Numbered from the stretch's first letter, positions 33,001-44,535 are shown. The stretch: 64,000 bases of DNA from Diphasiastrum complanatum (GCA_029204225.1 CM055101.1:38669374-38733373), one strand, 5' to 3'. Numbers and translations are program-made. The notes: generated by a model from the letters alone, not told the origin.

Positions 33001-33225
33001 GTATGATGATTGGCATATGCCATGTGTACCAGATAGGGGCTTTGATAACCTGTCAAGACAGGGATCTGAAATGCAATTTCCTTGAAGAAGGACTCCGCCT
33101 GTTGGTACTAGGTCTGCATCTCTGTAAGGTCAAGCATGCATAGCTGGATGTCGATCTTGTTTGCTTCGGGATCATCTGAACTTGAACTGGGGCTGGACAA
33201 TATGGTTGGAAAATGGAAGAAGGAG
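30000..33225 (-). pseudogene. accessory reading frame of the gypsy family (function unknown)
   Basis: A roughly 1000-codon region, broken by several stops and frame changes. It starts near 33225 with an acidic segment and 'LDLTEMQT*YQQAESFFKEI', 'FQIPVLTGYQSPYLVHMAYA'. It goes on to 'DLQPYGFPRGPNTVTRTLQK', 'YIDPSVTKWKNNDGYRLEA', 'SLFHMMADSRLHAQNLYDWA' and 'GYLMTDITLYQ'. A Ser/Pro/Gln-rich middle follows, then a coiled coil (31640-31230), and it ends with 'CFWDRGLDPI' at 30110. The N-terminal third is conserved at 56896-57450 and the C-terminal part at 20655-20870, so it is a real repeat-family gene. The helical DNA segment around 'NLYDWAQFALNCLHEC' recalls putative plant transposon protein domains, but I do not recognise it firmly. 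Confidence 0.6.
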
Positions 33226-33234
33226 GGTTCTGGA

Positions 33235-33430
33235 AAAACTGCTTCGGTTGAGAGCTGAGACAGTGGAAAGGGCGTCGGTTGAGATGTGAAGGGTTGGCCT
33301 CCGGTTGAGATCTGATGGAGTCGCTTCGGTTGAGATCTGAAGGGTTGGGCTCCGGTTGAGATTTGATGGAGTGGCTTTGGTTGAGATGGGAATGGAGGAC
33401 TTCGGTCGAGTGTTGAAGGAGGGGGATCCG
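33235..33430. repeat. 24-bp minisatellite, third array of the gypsy element
   Basis: About seven units with the core CCGGTTGAGATCTGA, directly upstream of the accessory frame start. Confidence 0.9.
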
Positions 33431-34059
33431 TTTGAGATGGGAAGTGGCAGTACAGAATGGTTCGGAAAGTGTGGGGGGAGGGATGTATGAACGGGTTTAG
33501 AAAGGGAGATATGTGGAAGATGGCTGTGTTAGGTAGAGCAGTGTGGGTGATGAAGTAAAGGTGGGTGAACAGAGTGAGGTTGAGTTAAGAAGATGGGGAG
33601 TGGAATAGGAGGAAGTGGAGGTGTTTGACAATGGTTTTAATGTTATGGATGTGTATCGTTCAGGGATGAAGTAGGTTGAAGGTGTATGGTTTGTGATTGT
33701 GATTGTAGGATGTTCAATAGTGTGATAGGAGCATGATAAGTGCTCGTGTGACACTACCCCTCAACATGAGAAACTTGAGATATAAGGTATTCTGCCAACA
33801 ACGTTTGTCTTGAAGGTTTGGTGATGGCGCTCAGAAGGGAGTGATAACAATGGTGAGATGGTGTGAAGATGATGACGGACGGATTGAACAGTCGAGCGCC
33901 AGGATCAGTGTCAAGAGTAGAAAGATCGTCGCAGATCATCGTCAGAAAACGCTTTAGCTTTGCACTTCGCTGAGGTGCGAATGGCTTCGGTGAGAGGGCA
34001 TTTATTGTTGTCGTTGTCTGGTTGCAGGGGAGATGGGATGTGCTGGTTCGTAAAATTTG

Positions 34060-34890
34060 AATGTATGTCCTCCGGTAGAGATTCGAAATGACTACTCTGG
34101 TTGAGATTTAACAGGGAACTCCGGTTGAGATCTCAGAGAATTGCTCCGGTCGAGATTCTAAGGAAGGCTCCGGTCGAGATCTGAAGGAACTGCTTCGGTT
34201 GAGATTTGATAGAACCGCTTCGGTCGAGATCTGAAGGAAGGCTCCGGTCGAGATCTGAAGGAACTGCCCGGTCGAGATTTGAAAGAACCGCTTCGGTCGA
34301 GATCTGAAGGAAGGCTCTAGTCAAGATCTAAAGGAACGACTTCGGTCAAGATTTGATAGAACCGCTGCGGTCGACATCTGAAGGAAGGCTCCAGTCGAGA
34401 TCTGAATGAACTGCTCGATCGAGATTTGACAGAACCGCTTCGGTCGAGATCCGAAGGAAGGCTCCAGTCAAGATCTGAAGGAATGACTTTGGTCGAGATT
34501 TGACAGAACTGCTTCGGTTGAGATTTGACAGAACCGCTACGGTCGAGATCTGAAGGAACGGCTTTGGTCGAGATTTGATAGGACCGTTGCTGTTGAGATC
34601 TGAAGGCTCCGGTCGAGATCTGAAGGAACTGCTCGGTCGAGATTTGACAGAACCGCTTCAGTCTCGATCTGAAGGAAGGCTCCGGTTGAGATCTGAAGGA
34701 ACGACTTCGGTCGAGATTTGACAGAACCGCTTCGGTCGAGATCTGAAGGAAGGCTCCGGTCGAGATCTGAAGGAACTGCTTTGGTCAAGATTTGACAGAA
34801 CCGCTTCGGTCGAGATTTGAAGGAAGGCTCCAGTCAAGATCTGAAGGAACTACTTTGGTCAAGATTTGACAGAGGCACTTCGGTTGAGAT
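34060..34890. repeat. 24-bp minisatellite, second array (about 34 units)
   Basis: Units such as GGTCGAGATCTGAAGGAA, alternating with GGTCGAGATTTGACAGAA, 24-25 bp each. Because 24 is a multiple of three, frames stay open and show 8-residue periods; these are not judged to be genes. It lies between the integrase end and the accessory frame. Confidence 0.95.
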
Positions 34891-35292
34891 TTGAGAAAAA
34901 TCTCATGATATAAATGAATCTGTTTGATGCAAGTGAAGAACTCCAAGGAAAATAGGACTGTAGCTCAGAGTAGTTGTTCTTATAAAAGAGGTGTATCTCT
35001 AGGAATGTTGGTTATCTTGAGATACCAGTGAGACAAAGATGAGGTGGCCGAAGTGTGAGAATGATTTCCTAAGGTGTAGCCTATCAGTTGTCGATCTAGA
35101 ACACCCATGACCCATGAGTATGAACAGAAGAAAAAAAGAAAAACATGTATAGAATGTACATAAGTAATGATATGAAGTATAAACAAGGAACGAGGTGAAC
35201 AATAGGCGAGATGTACAAGGAAAGGAATAAAATAACATTAAAAACACCTTTTTTTTTTCTTTTTGTTTTTTATCATCAAGGGAAAAGATCCT

Positions 35293-35770
35293 AAATTGGG
35301 TCAACAAAGAACAACTCTTCGTAGTACCGCCGTAGATGACCACCGTTTATGACAGTGTCTAGGAGTGTCCCGTCAAGTGTTTGTAACTGGACTGCACCAT
35401 TAGAAAATATTTTGTTAATAACGTATGGACCTTCACTTCTGAACTTCAACTTGTCAGGGTGCTTCTTTGATGTATAAAGAAGTACCTGGTCACCTAAATG
35501 TAGATCTTTATTGCGCAGGTGACAGTCATGCCAAGCGTTTTGGCGTCGTTTGTTAACTAGTTGTGCGTGATAAGATATTACTCTTGTCTCGCATAACTAG
35601 GCTAACGTAAATAGCCTGGTTTTGACTTGTTGTTCGATTGAAGCCTTTTCACAGAGATCTGTTGAAAAAGCCTCCGTAACTCTTAGCGAAGGTACTAAGA
35701 ATTCTACGGGCATTACCGCTTCTTGACCATATACTAAGTGGTCAGCTGATTGTCCATGGTTTTGCTGCTG
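35293..35770 (-). pseudogene. gypsy integrase C-terminal end
   Basis: Reads 'DHLVYGQEAVMPVEFLVPSL', then past one stop 'YHAQLVNKRRQNAWHD', 'LHLGDQVLLYTSKKH' and 'GPYVINKIFSNGAVQLQTLD', ending 'RYYEELFFVDPI' and stop at about 35295. This is the region after the integrase core that normally ends pol. It is fused in frame to the gag zinc-knuckle region at about 35765. Confidence 0.85.
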
Positions 35771-37554
35771 TTTTTGTTGTTGGCGTTGTGCTCTAGTAAG
35801 AACTCTAACAGGTTCGAATGTGATATGACGTGCTGGAAGGATCCTGTTAGGTCGTTCAGGACAGTCTTTGAAGCTGTGCTTGTGAACATAGTCGGGACAT
35901 TCTGCATGGTATTGGTTTTTAACTTTACAGTCAGCCATGAAATGTCCTGTTTCGCCACAGATAAAGCAGCGGTTGCTCATGGGTCCAGTGGCGATAGCGT
36001 AACCATCTTGGATGGCTAGCTGAGTTGGGTTTTCTTGTGGTGTAAAATACTCAGCTTGTTTGCACGAGCATGAGTTGTCAAGTTTGATATTGGTGATGGT
36101 AGATGATGGAATTGATGGATCATGATGATATGATTGATCGTAGGAGTTTTCTACCAGGTGTGTGTGTGCAGAATCTCGAGGATGTCTATGTTTTTGTGCT
36201 CCTAGATCCTGTTGTCCTTGTGGTGGTAGTCCTAAGAGTGCCAACTGTTGTTGAGGTTCATGTCTAGGTTGTCTGGGCAACTCTTGTATATGGATCTGGT
36301 TGTTTCGTGGTGGATAGGACGTGTGTTGTTGTTGTGAAACAAATGGTTGTCAAGGAGGTTGATAATGTCCTTCTGACTAGTTGTGAGGCTGATTCCTCGG
36401 GTTATAATAGCAATAAAGGGAGGTATGCCCCATAAAGTCGCAGATTTCACATTTGATCAAGGAGGTATATGGGACCGGTTGGTATGAAGGGCACTCATTG
36501 CCAGTGTGTGTACCTCGGCGGTGAGGGCACCACGTGTTCTCTCGTCTATGATGGATTTGGCCAGTGGGTAACTGACTTGGCATCGAACTTTGGATAGACT
36601 TAAGAGTGTTTTGAAACTCTTTTGTGAGTTTCTCCATCTGTTGTTGGTGTTGCTGATTAAGCAACTCCATCTGTGTTTTCCATAACTGTTCTCGTGTGTC
36701 ATTGTTTGGTCGAGCTTCTTGGATAACATGATGTGCTCTTCGTTCTCGTGATTCCTCAACATCTGAGCCCTCGTCTTCTTCTTGAATGGCATCAGACATG
36801 GCTTGTTTCAATTATGTATATTCATCATTGGAACGAAGTTCCCGTCTGATCCATCGGGGAAGTCCAACAAGGAACCAAATGATGAGCATGGACTCGGTAG
36901 GTTGCTCTTGTACCTGACTTTTTAGTCATTTAAATCGTTCGATATAGTCACGTACTTTTTCGTCTTTTGTCATTTTGACATTACTTAGTTTGACAAAAGG
37001 ACTTTCTATCAAGCGAAAAGGCTTGAACCGTTTGATAAATGCCTCTTTCAAGAGTAACCAGTCACGTTTATCTTCACGATCAAAGTTAAAAAACCACTCT
37101 CGTGCGTGATCGATCATGGTCATCGAGAAGAGCTGTACCATGGCCTCTGGTGATGTCTCGTCGTAGATGTCACAGACATTCTCAAAGACTTGGAGAAATC
37201 TCTGAGGATCAGTGTTACCATTGTACTTAGGTAAGTCTAGCTTTGGGGTCCTTTTTCAGTACGTGGAACATTATTTGCGAAAGCTCCGTTTAAGTGAGCT
37301 CTTGCATGGGATGATTCGGCAGGATGAAATTATGGTCATTCGTACGGAGCTTCATAACGCGTAGGTTCCCATCTGTCGAATGGGTCTATGGATGGCTCTT
37401 GGACTTGGGATTTCATCTTGGAATACCTGTTTAATCGAGCCTGTTCGGTAGATAGGGAGACCATCTCTGGTGGATAGTTATCTGTAGTATTCGGATCGTT
37501 AGGGCGATCCATGACAGCTCGTAGAGTGTTGTAGGATTGTGGAAATAAACTCAT
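35765..37554 (-). pseudogene. gypsy gag, decayed
   Basis: From ATG at 37554 the frame gives 'MSLFPQSYNTLRAVMDRP'. Further on, in changing frames, come the gag domain ('MIDHAREWFFNFDREDKRDW', 'LLKEAFIKRFKP') at 37141-36926, a coiled/Gln-rich segment, and two zinc knuckles: 'CEICDFMGHTSLYC' (about 36440) and 'CFICGETGHFMADC' (about 35970). It is followed directly by integrase sequence instead of protease. Stops near 37336, 36926 and 36377 break it. Gag forms the particle and binds RNA through the knuckles. Confidence 0.85.
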
Positions 37555-37689
37555 GCACTCTGGTTACGGTGGATACGGTTGTCGGAATGCGGTTTTTGTG
37601 GTCTGTTACGGGTTGATTTCGATTTGGGATGGTTGATGGAGGTCGTTGAAGGCCGTAAACCGTAATATTGCGGTCTACTGCGGTTTGTG

Positions 37690-38490
37690 ACGGTCAAGGA
37701 CGAATGTGCATCGGTCAGAACTTGAGTGAGGCTCCGGCTCAGGTGAAATTTGACAGGGGTTCGGCTCCGGTTGAGATTGGAAGTAGGCCGTCGGTTGAGA
37801 GGTGACTGTGGCCTCCGGTTGAGATTCAAGAGCAGTGTTCCGGTTGAGATTTGAGAAGAGTGCTTCGGTCGAGATCTGAGGAGAGTTCTTCGGTTGAGAT
37901 CTGAGCGAAATGCTTCGGTCGAGATCTGATAGAAGTGCTTCGGTCGAGATCTGAATAGAGTGCTTCAGTCGAGATTGGACTGAACACTCCGGTTGAGGTG
38001 TGAGCGAAATGCTCCGGTTGAGATGTGATGGCAGTGCTCCGGTCGAGTTTTTACTAAGCACTTCGATTGAGATGCGAGCGAAATGCTCCGATTGAGAATT
38101 GATGGCAGTGCTCCGGTCGAGTTTGGACTGAGCACTCCGGTTGAGATGTGAGCGAAATGCTCTGGTTGAGAATTGATGGTAGTGCTCCGGTTGAGTTTTG
38201 ACTGAGCACTCCGGTTGACATTTGGACTGAAGGGTCCGGTTGAGATGTGACGGTTTCCTTTGGTCGAGATGTCAAAGAGATGTTCGTTCTAAATGTGGAG
38301 TTATGACTCCGTTCGAGTTTTGAATGATTAGCGGTGGTTGAGGTGTAACTGAGGACATGTTAGGATCGTGAATTTGTGGTTTGTCGAGAGGTATGAGGTA
38401 GTGGTCCGGTCCAGACTTGAGTTGTGGAGCTCGTCGTGGTGAGGATCGTGAGACTCCGGTTGAGAAACGAGTAGGACTTCGATCAAGACC
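37690..38490. repeat. 24-bp minisatellite, first array (leader between PBS and gag)
   Basis: Roughly 30 units with the core CTCCGGTTGAGATNTGA, related to the arrays at 34.1-34.9 and 33.2-33.4 kb. Confidence 0.93.
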
Positions 38491-38590
38491 GAAGTGATGA
38501 GCTCGGAAATGAATGTGTAGGAGCTCTCAGACGATGGTGTCGCAACACAGGAGATTGAGATATGGCTTGGTTGAGCGTGTGTGTAGCTGT

Positions 38591-38602
38591 GGAACGGCGC
38601 CA
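38591..38602 (-). promoter_or_regulatory. primer binding site of the gypsy element (TGGCGCCGTTCC)
   Basis: Lies two bases inside the end of the 5' LTR. TGGCGCCGTT is the start of the Asp-tRNA-type site known from Athila/Tat elements. Confidence 0.8.
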
Positions 38603-38604
38603 AA

Positions 38605-39703
38605 TGTTCACAGATTCTCTGAATCTGTGAACACGTTTTTTCTCTTTCTTTTGTGGCTTATCTCTCTTGGATTACTTCTATTGTTATGGTTCTTTGTGAT
38701 TACTCTTCTTATTAGAACGGTTACAGAGCAGAAGCAATATTCAATGATGCATTACGTATTTCCCAGCTTGTCAGTGCGTAACTCGAATCCGATACTCAGC
38801 TACATGCATACACTAGCCATGCAACCATCTACAGCTCAAGCATATCAACATTCAGCACAAAGAGCGATTCTACTACTAGCTACTGAATCAAAGAACAATC
38901 AAGAACTAGATTAGCTACTGAAACTAAAACAAGATTCAAGAAACAAGAAACAAGATTCCTAGCAGCATTTAGCAATCTAAGAATCAAGAAACACACATTA
39001 CTTGATGTCTAGATTATCCAAGAACATCAAGAACTAGAATGTCAAGACTATGCAAGATTTACACCACATTTCTAGCCTCTATAGTTTACTTGAATGCTGA
39101 TTTCTACAAGATTCCACCAGCAAGAACTGAAGCTAATCCACAACTAAGCAAGAACAAGAAACAAGAACCTAGTTAATCCACAAGCAAGGAATCAAGCATG
39201 CTCATAGAAATATCACTCAAGATCATTGCCATGAACAAGGAGCTTAGTGATCTTCAAGAACTCATGGAGTATCCTCTTTATTAGCTCAAGAGAACTTGAA
39301 AATACAATCAAAGCTCCCTCACAAGAGAGGGGGACCCTTAAATAAGCAAGAAGGCTACCCATGTGGAGCCCATGTGGCAATTCCACTAAATTAGAAATTA
39401 CATGTGGAATTTGCCCTTCCACTAGAGGTCACCATCAAAAGGTGGCTTAGTCTTACTATTTTAAGGGGGGTCTACGTTTATTACAACTATTCAAGAAAAT
39501 GTTACTAGCTCCTACATGGTCATTCCTTCTTTGGGATACACCATGTAGGCTCACATAGTTAATCATTATCTTCCTAGCTAGTATTTCCTCGGCTCTCATG
39601 CTCAGCTCTCAGCTTCTTCTGCTCTCTTCCTTCTGAGACCTCCTCGGTCATGGGTGATAACTTATGTCTTCAGCTTGGCTCGACACTAGAGAATCGGCTA
39701 ACA
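38605..39703 (-). repeat. gypsy 5' LTR, 1.1 kb
   Basis: Ends TGTTAGC...GTGAACA on the minus strand. The part from about 39025 to 39703 is repeated at 58088-58780. A TATTTAAGG box near 39335 could serve as promoter. The LTR 3' end is a perfect 13-bp palindrome (TGTTCACAGATTC, TCT loop) at 38605-38633. The right edge at 39703 abuts a copia fragment. Confidence 0.88.
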
Positions 39704-39714
39704 ACATGACTGCC

Positions 39715-41215
39715 AAACTTCATTTGAGGAATGTCCATTTAACTGTGAAGAATAGCTGGTGGTATACTACATAAGAATGCCATGATTTCTGTAGTAATAT
39801 TTGAATTCAATTGAAATGAATTTGCCTCCACCATTAATCCGAATTGCCTTGATTTTCCTAGAAGTCTAATTCTTAGCTTCTTGCGTGAATTGTTGAAAAT
39901 ACTTGAACGCTTCTGATTTCTTCTTCAAAAATAAACTATTGTCCTCTTTAAATAATCATCGATGAAGGTCAAAAAATATTTTGGTTCTCCTACATGGATC
40001 CACATTATATGTCACAGTGCACAATATCTAACACACCTTTGGATGTGTGTTGTGAATCAAACTTGAAAGGAGTTCTAGCATGCTTCTCTAGACTCCTTTA
40101 ACAAACTGTACGGTCTAAAATATTGTTGTAGTTAAGATCTCGAAGAATCCCTTTTGCTGATATATTCTAAAAACAAGTAGAATTGATATGAAGCATTCTG
40201 TAATGCAAAAGTAAATCCTTATTATCCAAATTAGAAGTAGATAAAGCTTGAACAATCAAAGCATTCCAATGACTAGGCTTATAAAGACTGTCTTGCCTCT
40301 TTTTGATGAGCGAAATTACCTTCAAGTAGTAGTATGCTTTTGTCTAATATCAAACAAGCATTAGAATCAAATTCGACTTTATGGCCCAAATTAGCAATTC
40401 TACTAATAGAAAGTAGATTTTTGGTATGATTTGGAACATGATGAACATTTGGAATGAAAGTAGTACCATCCAAAAATTGCAATATGACAGTGTCGATACC
40501 ATCGATACTGTGAGTACTGCTATCGCCCGATGAGACACACTTCTGATGATTGTAGTCATGAAACCAATTTCACTAGCTTGTCATGTGCTGAGTAGCACCA
40601 CATATCAAGAATCAATATCTTGTCGGTCTTCATTTGCCATAAATGCTGCTTCATCAGCTTCTTTGTCAAAGTCTTTTGAACCTTTTGTTGCATTAGCATA
40701 CTGTTGCTGCTATTGCTTTTTCGATTTGAGAATTCGACAATCCTCTAGCAGATGTCTGGTTCGTTTGCAATATCTACAAAATAGTTTTGATTTTAATGAA
40801 ATTGAATTCGAATTTGAACCTTGTTCAGAATTTGAATTTTATTTGACTTTCATACGTTCATTGACTTTTTATTATTCTTATCGAATTTCTTCAAATAAAG
40901 AGCTTTTGATTCTGGCGTCGAATGAGAGAATGAAAATCCATTTCTCTAGATATCTTCTTGTAGTAGCATAGATTAAACTTGTGCTATTGTAAGACCTTGC
41001 TGAATAAAAATAATAATTACCCAATTTTTGTAGGTGTCAGGAAGGCTCGATAAGAGAGTCATGATGGCATCTACATCATTGATATATGCACCACCTATAG
41101 ACACCTACGCAGGAATATTTTTGAAGTTGTTATAGAAATGAATGTCTATGGATGTCTAAAACACATTCTTATAATAATAGCTAAAGTACAAGACATATTC
41201 CCAAAAATGCTTTAG
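39715..41215 (-). mobile_element. Ty1/copia fragment (gag end to integrase)
   Basis: The minus strand shows, with many stops, a CCHC knuckle ('CRYCKRTRHLLEDC', about 40770), a protease-to-pre-integrase part ('DGTTFIPNVHHVPNHTKNLL', 'ISRIANLGHKVEFDS', 40480-40290) and an integrase start ('DIVHCDIWIHVGEPKYFLTF', about 40010). It stops at the gypsy LTR edge near 39704, which suggests that the gypsy element inserted into it or broke it. RT and LTRs are not seen. Confidence 0.8.
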
Positions 41216-41640
41216 AGATAAATTACAACTTTTCTTCTAGCAATTTTACGAATTTTTCCCAAGTCCTAGATTTAGAGTCATTAGCCTTACAATAAAGGGT
41301 GTCACAAGCCAGCCTCTCCAAGCTTGTGAATCCTAGAAGCCGGTGTGTAGAATGAACCTCCCAACCATAGGCACCCCCTCCTTGAGTCCTTCTACCTGCT
41401 ATTCCCGTCAACTGGCACATGGCATCCACCTGTGGGTGATCAGTCCACTTGGCATGCCTGGCCATTGTGACCTATGAATACTGAGTGACTCATAGGGTAC
41501 CACCCTCGTGACCCACCAAAGACCTGTGACCCTCTTGGTCACCCCGACTATAACTTGTCGGCTAGCATCTCATCATTGACGACTAGGGTTCCGAGGGTCA
41601 AGACACACCGCATCTCTGACAGCTTGTCAGGCGGCCACAC
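41216..41640 (-). other. unrecognised segment between copia and gypsy fragments
   Basis: An 80-codon frame (41465-41223) containing 'TDHPQVDAMCQLTGIAGRRT' has no known family signature. The sequence to its right (41470-41640), with repeated GACC/GGGTC motifs, looks like LTR or untranslated retroelement DNA. Confidence 0.3.
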
Positions 41641-42104
41641 CGCGGAAACTACCATCATTTTTCTTAACAAGTAAAATAGGAGAGGTGAAAGGTGAATAAC
41701 TAGGACGGATGTACCCTGATGGACTTCTCCAACTCAGTTGCTGGGTCACATCTAGGTTGTAATGAAAATGCATGTGCACTAAGGGATGCAAAAGTAAATG
41801 AAGCTTCTTGTGGTTTATTAGTGAGTGCTTATCTGATTATTATCAACATAAGAATCAACACTAGAATCAACATTCACATAACATAACCACAAATACTGAA
41901 TCTCAATTCTCTTTATTTGCATACAGGTAACAATAGGACCGTCAACAGATGGTCTCTTCCCCTTTAAGACATGAGACATACCCTCATGCCCGAACTTATA
42001 CACATGTGACTTAAAATCTATAGCGGGCCGCTTACTTGCATGCCACCGCTTACCAAGTACAATATCAAAATTAGCTAGTTTAGTAATTTAAAATCTATAG
42101 TGGG

Positions 42105-42506
42105 CTACTTCTCGGTATACGTCTGAATAGACAAAGACGCCCGAGAGATTCTTTCATCCCAAACCTCTGTTCCCTTACCATCTGGCATCTCAACAGTATA
42201 CCGGTAATTAAATGGAACAGTAGCCAAGCGAAACTTTCTCACCACGTGAGAATTGATAATATTATGCGAGGAACCAGTGTCAAACAAGACGAGCACATCG
42301 TGACCTTCTAGCTTCTCCCTCATGCATATCAATTCACCATCTGGAAACTGATAAGCTTCACGCACCTTGGTGGACAAATAACAAAGTGGTGCTTCTGGAA
42401 CAAGCTTCTGCACTGAAATAGTCATGACACAATGAGTGTCGTCATCATCACTTACCAACAAGTCATCCAGAATTTCTTCAGCATTGCCCTCATCTTGACG
42501 TTGCAT
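42105..42506 (-). pseudogene. gypsy aspartic protease
   Basis: The 133-codon frame has 'HDVLVLFDTGSSHNIINSHV' with the catalytic DTG near residue 72. It is preceded by an acidic linker and followed by 'YRYTVEMPDGKGTEV', as in gypsy retropepsin domains. It is separated by stops from gag upstream. In intact elements it cleaves the polyprotein. Confidence 0.85.
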
Positions 42507-42681
42507 AATATGGAGCTTCTTGCCTGTACGTCAAGGACAATCTTTGAAAAGGTGCTTGCCAAGATAGAAAAAGTAATCCGTCTTCCTTGGCCTTTTCCTT
42601 TTGCTCAACACTAAGAGAAGGCTTGTCATAAGCACGACAAGCCATAGAAGATCCCGCCTTGCGCTTCAAAGTATGTTCCAT

Positions 42682-43570
42682 CTAGGTAGGATCCTTCTGC
42701 AAAAAGCCTTTCTGACCAACTTGGCTAGACTTTCGTGAACCCTTCCTCTGAGGCCAGCTTGGTGCTCCAGATTCAGCCTTGGTGCGCACATTATCTTCAA
42801 AGTTGAGAGCTATAACAACTGCCTCTTCTAAGATCTTGCACCCTTCATTAAGCACTGAAGGCCTCAACTCTTCACGAAGGCCAAATATGAACTTTTGGGC
42901 TACTAGCCACTCGGGAATCTCTTATGGAATCTTGATAAGCGTCTCACGATACCTATCAGCATATTCCTGCACCATGTACTGCCTCTGATGATGCAAAAGC
43001 CAAGCCGTCGCACACACATGCTCATGTGGAGGAATGAACTGAGCTCTGAAAGCTCGCTTAAACTCAAGCCAGGTGGATGGAGCCTGATTAGACTTCAACA
43101 ATTTATGCCACCACTTGTCAGCAAAATCAGTGAAATGGTAAGCAGCTTTGCGGACCCGCCAACCCTCATCAGTTGGGGACCACTTCAAATCAAAATACTC
43201 TTCCCACTTATGCACCCACTGATCTACGATATCAGTATTGTGTTGGGGAGTGTTTCCTGCGAAATGGGTAGGTTTAATATCTTTGTCTTTTGGGTAGGGT
43301 GGAGGTAACACAGGACGAACAACAGAAGATGGATAAGGCGGAGCATACTGTGAAGAAGACACATAACCACCAGCTACCATCATCGCTCGCATCTCTGTGA
43401 CGGTCTTTTCCACACTATCCATGCGAGTTTGCATAGAAGGGGAAGTACCAGCAGGCGAACTAGCAACCACTGTAGGCAGATTAGGTTAAAGCTAGGCATA
43501 GGGCTAGGTGGTGGTGATGGGAGAGCAACGGGTGGACTAAGCGGAATATCAACTCTATCATCTTCCATTA
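42682..43570 (-). pseudogene. gypsy gag (second family)
   Basis: After a start region 'MEDDRVDIPLSPPVALPSPP' (43570) and a frameshift near 43495, a 182-codon frame (43470-42922) carries the gag domain: 'FAGNTPQHNTDIVDQWVHKW', 'FTDFADKWWHKLLKS', 'TWLEFKRAFRAQFIPPHEHV' and 'VQEYADRYRETLIKIP'. After a stop it continues to 'VLNEGCKILEEAVVIALNFE' and a basic stretch where the CCHC knuckle has decayed. Confidence 0.85.
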
Positions 43571-44535
43571 TGAAACAAAAACAGAGATAGCACAAAATCA
43601 AGCTAGAATGTTTTGCACTTATTGTAAAGCACTCAAAAAAGGATAATCTGACCATACTTTCAATTGCAAGATAGTAAAGACAAGGAAGAAAAAAAAAAGA
43701 GCTCTCCCTAAAATCTAAGCAATGGGATCCCCTCAGGAATGTGCTGGCAAGAAAACAAAAGGTGCCAATTTTCAAAATAGCCTCAAAAAGCTTCAGAATA
43801 ATATCAAAATAGCTTCAGAACAGCACTAGACAGCTGTCCCACAATTTTGGATGTTTGTAGATCTTTAAAACAACGCTGGAACAGTCAGAAATGGGCACTA
43901 AATCGGTGCTAGAGCAGCGCTCCAGTTTCCCACAAATTGTTGATCTTGAATTTATTGGTTATATTCTCAAGCATTATCAAATCAATTGGCTAAAATCTAA
44001 AAGGATTTAGCTTTGATTGACAGTGTAGTAAAATCTTGAAGGAAGTTCATTATGCCCCATTGGCCACATGCATTCACCTTGTTCTGCGGGTGCCATAGCT
44101 AGCAACTGCATCGCCACCCACCCACCCACCATCCTCTGACCCAAAAGGGCTAGCCAAGGAAAAGAGTGTGCGAGTCTATTTGAAACTCATATGGAGGTGT
44201 TTACAAGTGCATGACTTGATTATGGGTATAACGCATACACTTCATGCGCCTTCACTAGGCACTGTCTCTATGTGTGTAGGTTAATTCCGCCAACAACAAA
44301 AAGTGGAGGAAATCAAGCCCATCATTTTGAATGGATAGGGGTACTTGGTGCAAGGGCTAGAACTTGTGTTTGCAAGTCATTCAACTTGTGTTATTGGCAT
44401 ATAGGAGCCTTGAGCTCCCTACTATCCAATATAGAGTGATCTTTGTAATTTTCAAATATGCACAAGAAAATATCTTGCCTACTAAACCATATAGAGTGAT
44501 CTTGTAAGATATCAAATTTGCACAAGGAAAAAATG
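43571..44535. other. no gene recognised
   Basis: Non-coding by eye; probably leader or LTR DNA of the gypsy fragment near 43.6 kb, then unassigned sequence. Confidence 0.35.

Larger units (their letters stand above)
30000..39703 (-). mobile_element. Ty3/gypsy retrotransposon with accessory reading frame, internally deleted
   Basis: Order on the minus strand: 5' LTR (38605-39703), TGGCGCCG-type PBS, 24-bp minisatellite leader, gag (37554-35770), a deletion joining gag to the end of integrase, non-coding spacer, a second minisatellite (34890-34060), a TGTTGAGGGGTAG sequence at 33774, a third small array, then an accessory frame (33225 to about 30000). Protease, RT, RNase H and most of integrase are gone. 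No 3' LTR was found, so the left end is uncertain. PBS type, downstream extra frame and long LTR resemble the Tat/Athila branch, but lineage needs an RT sequence, which is missing here. Confidence 0.75.
41650..43570 (-). mobile_element. second Ty3/gypsy family: gag, protease and start of RT
   Basis: Gag, a knuckle-region remnant, a retropepsin and the first RT motif ('PSYSPFTSPILLVKKNDGSF', about 41720-41660) lie in order on the minus strand. The gag and protease differ from those of the 30-39 kb element. The right boundary (about 43570, gag start 'MEDDRVDIPLSPPV') has no PBS that I could find. The left side is truncated in RT. Confidence 0.85.

Noticed and set aside
34133-34788. Frames with 8-residue repeats, such as SDLDRSLP units
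   Set aside because: A 24-bp tandem repeat keeps all frames open. There is no start, stop or conservation argument for a protein, and different frames give different repeats.
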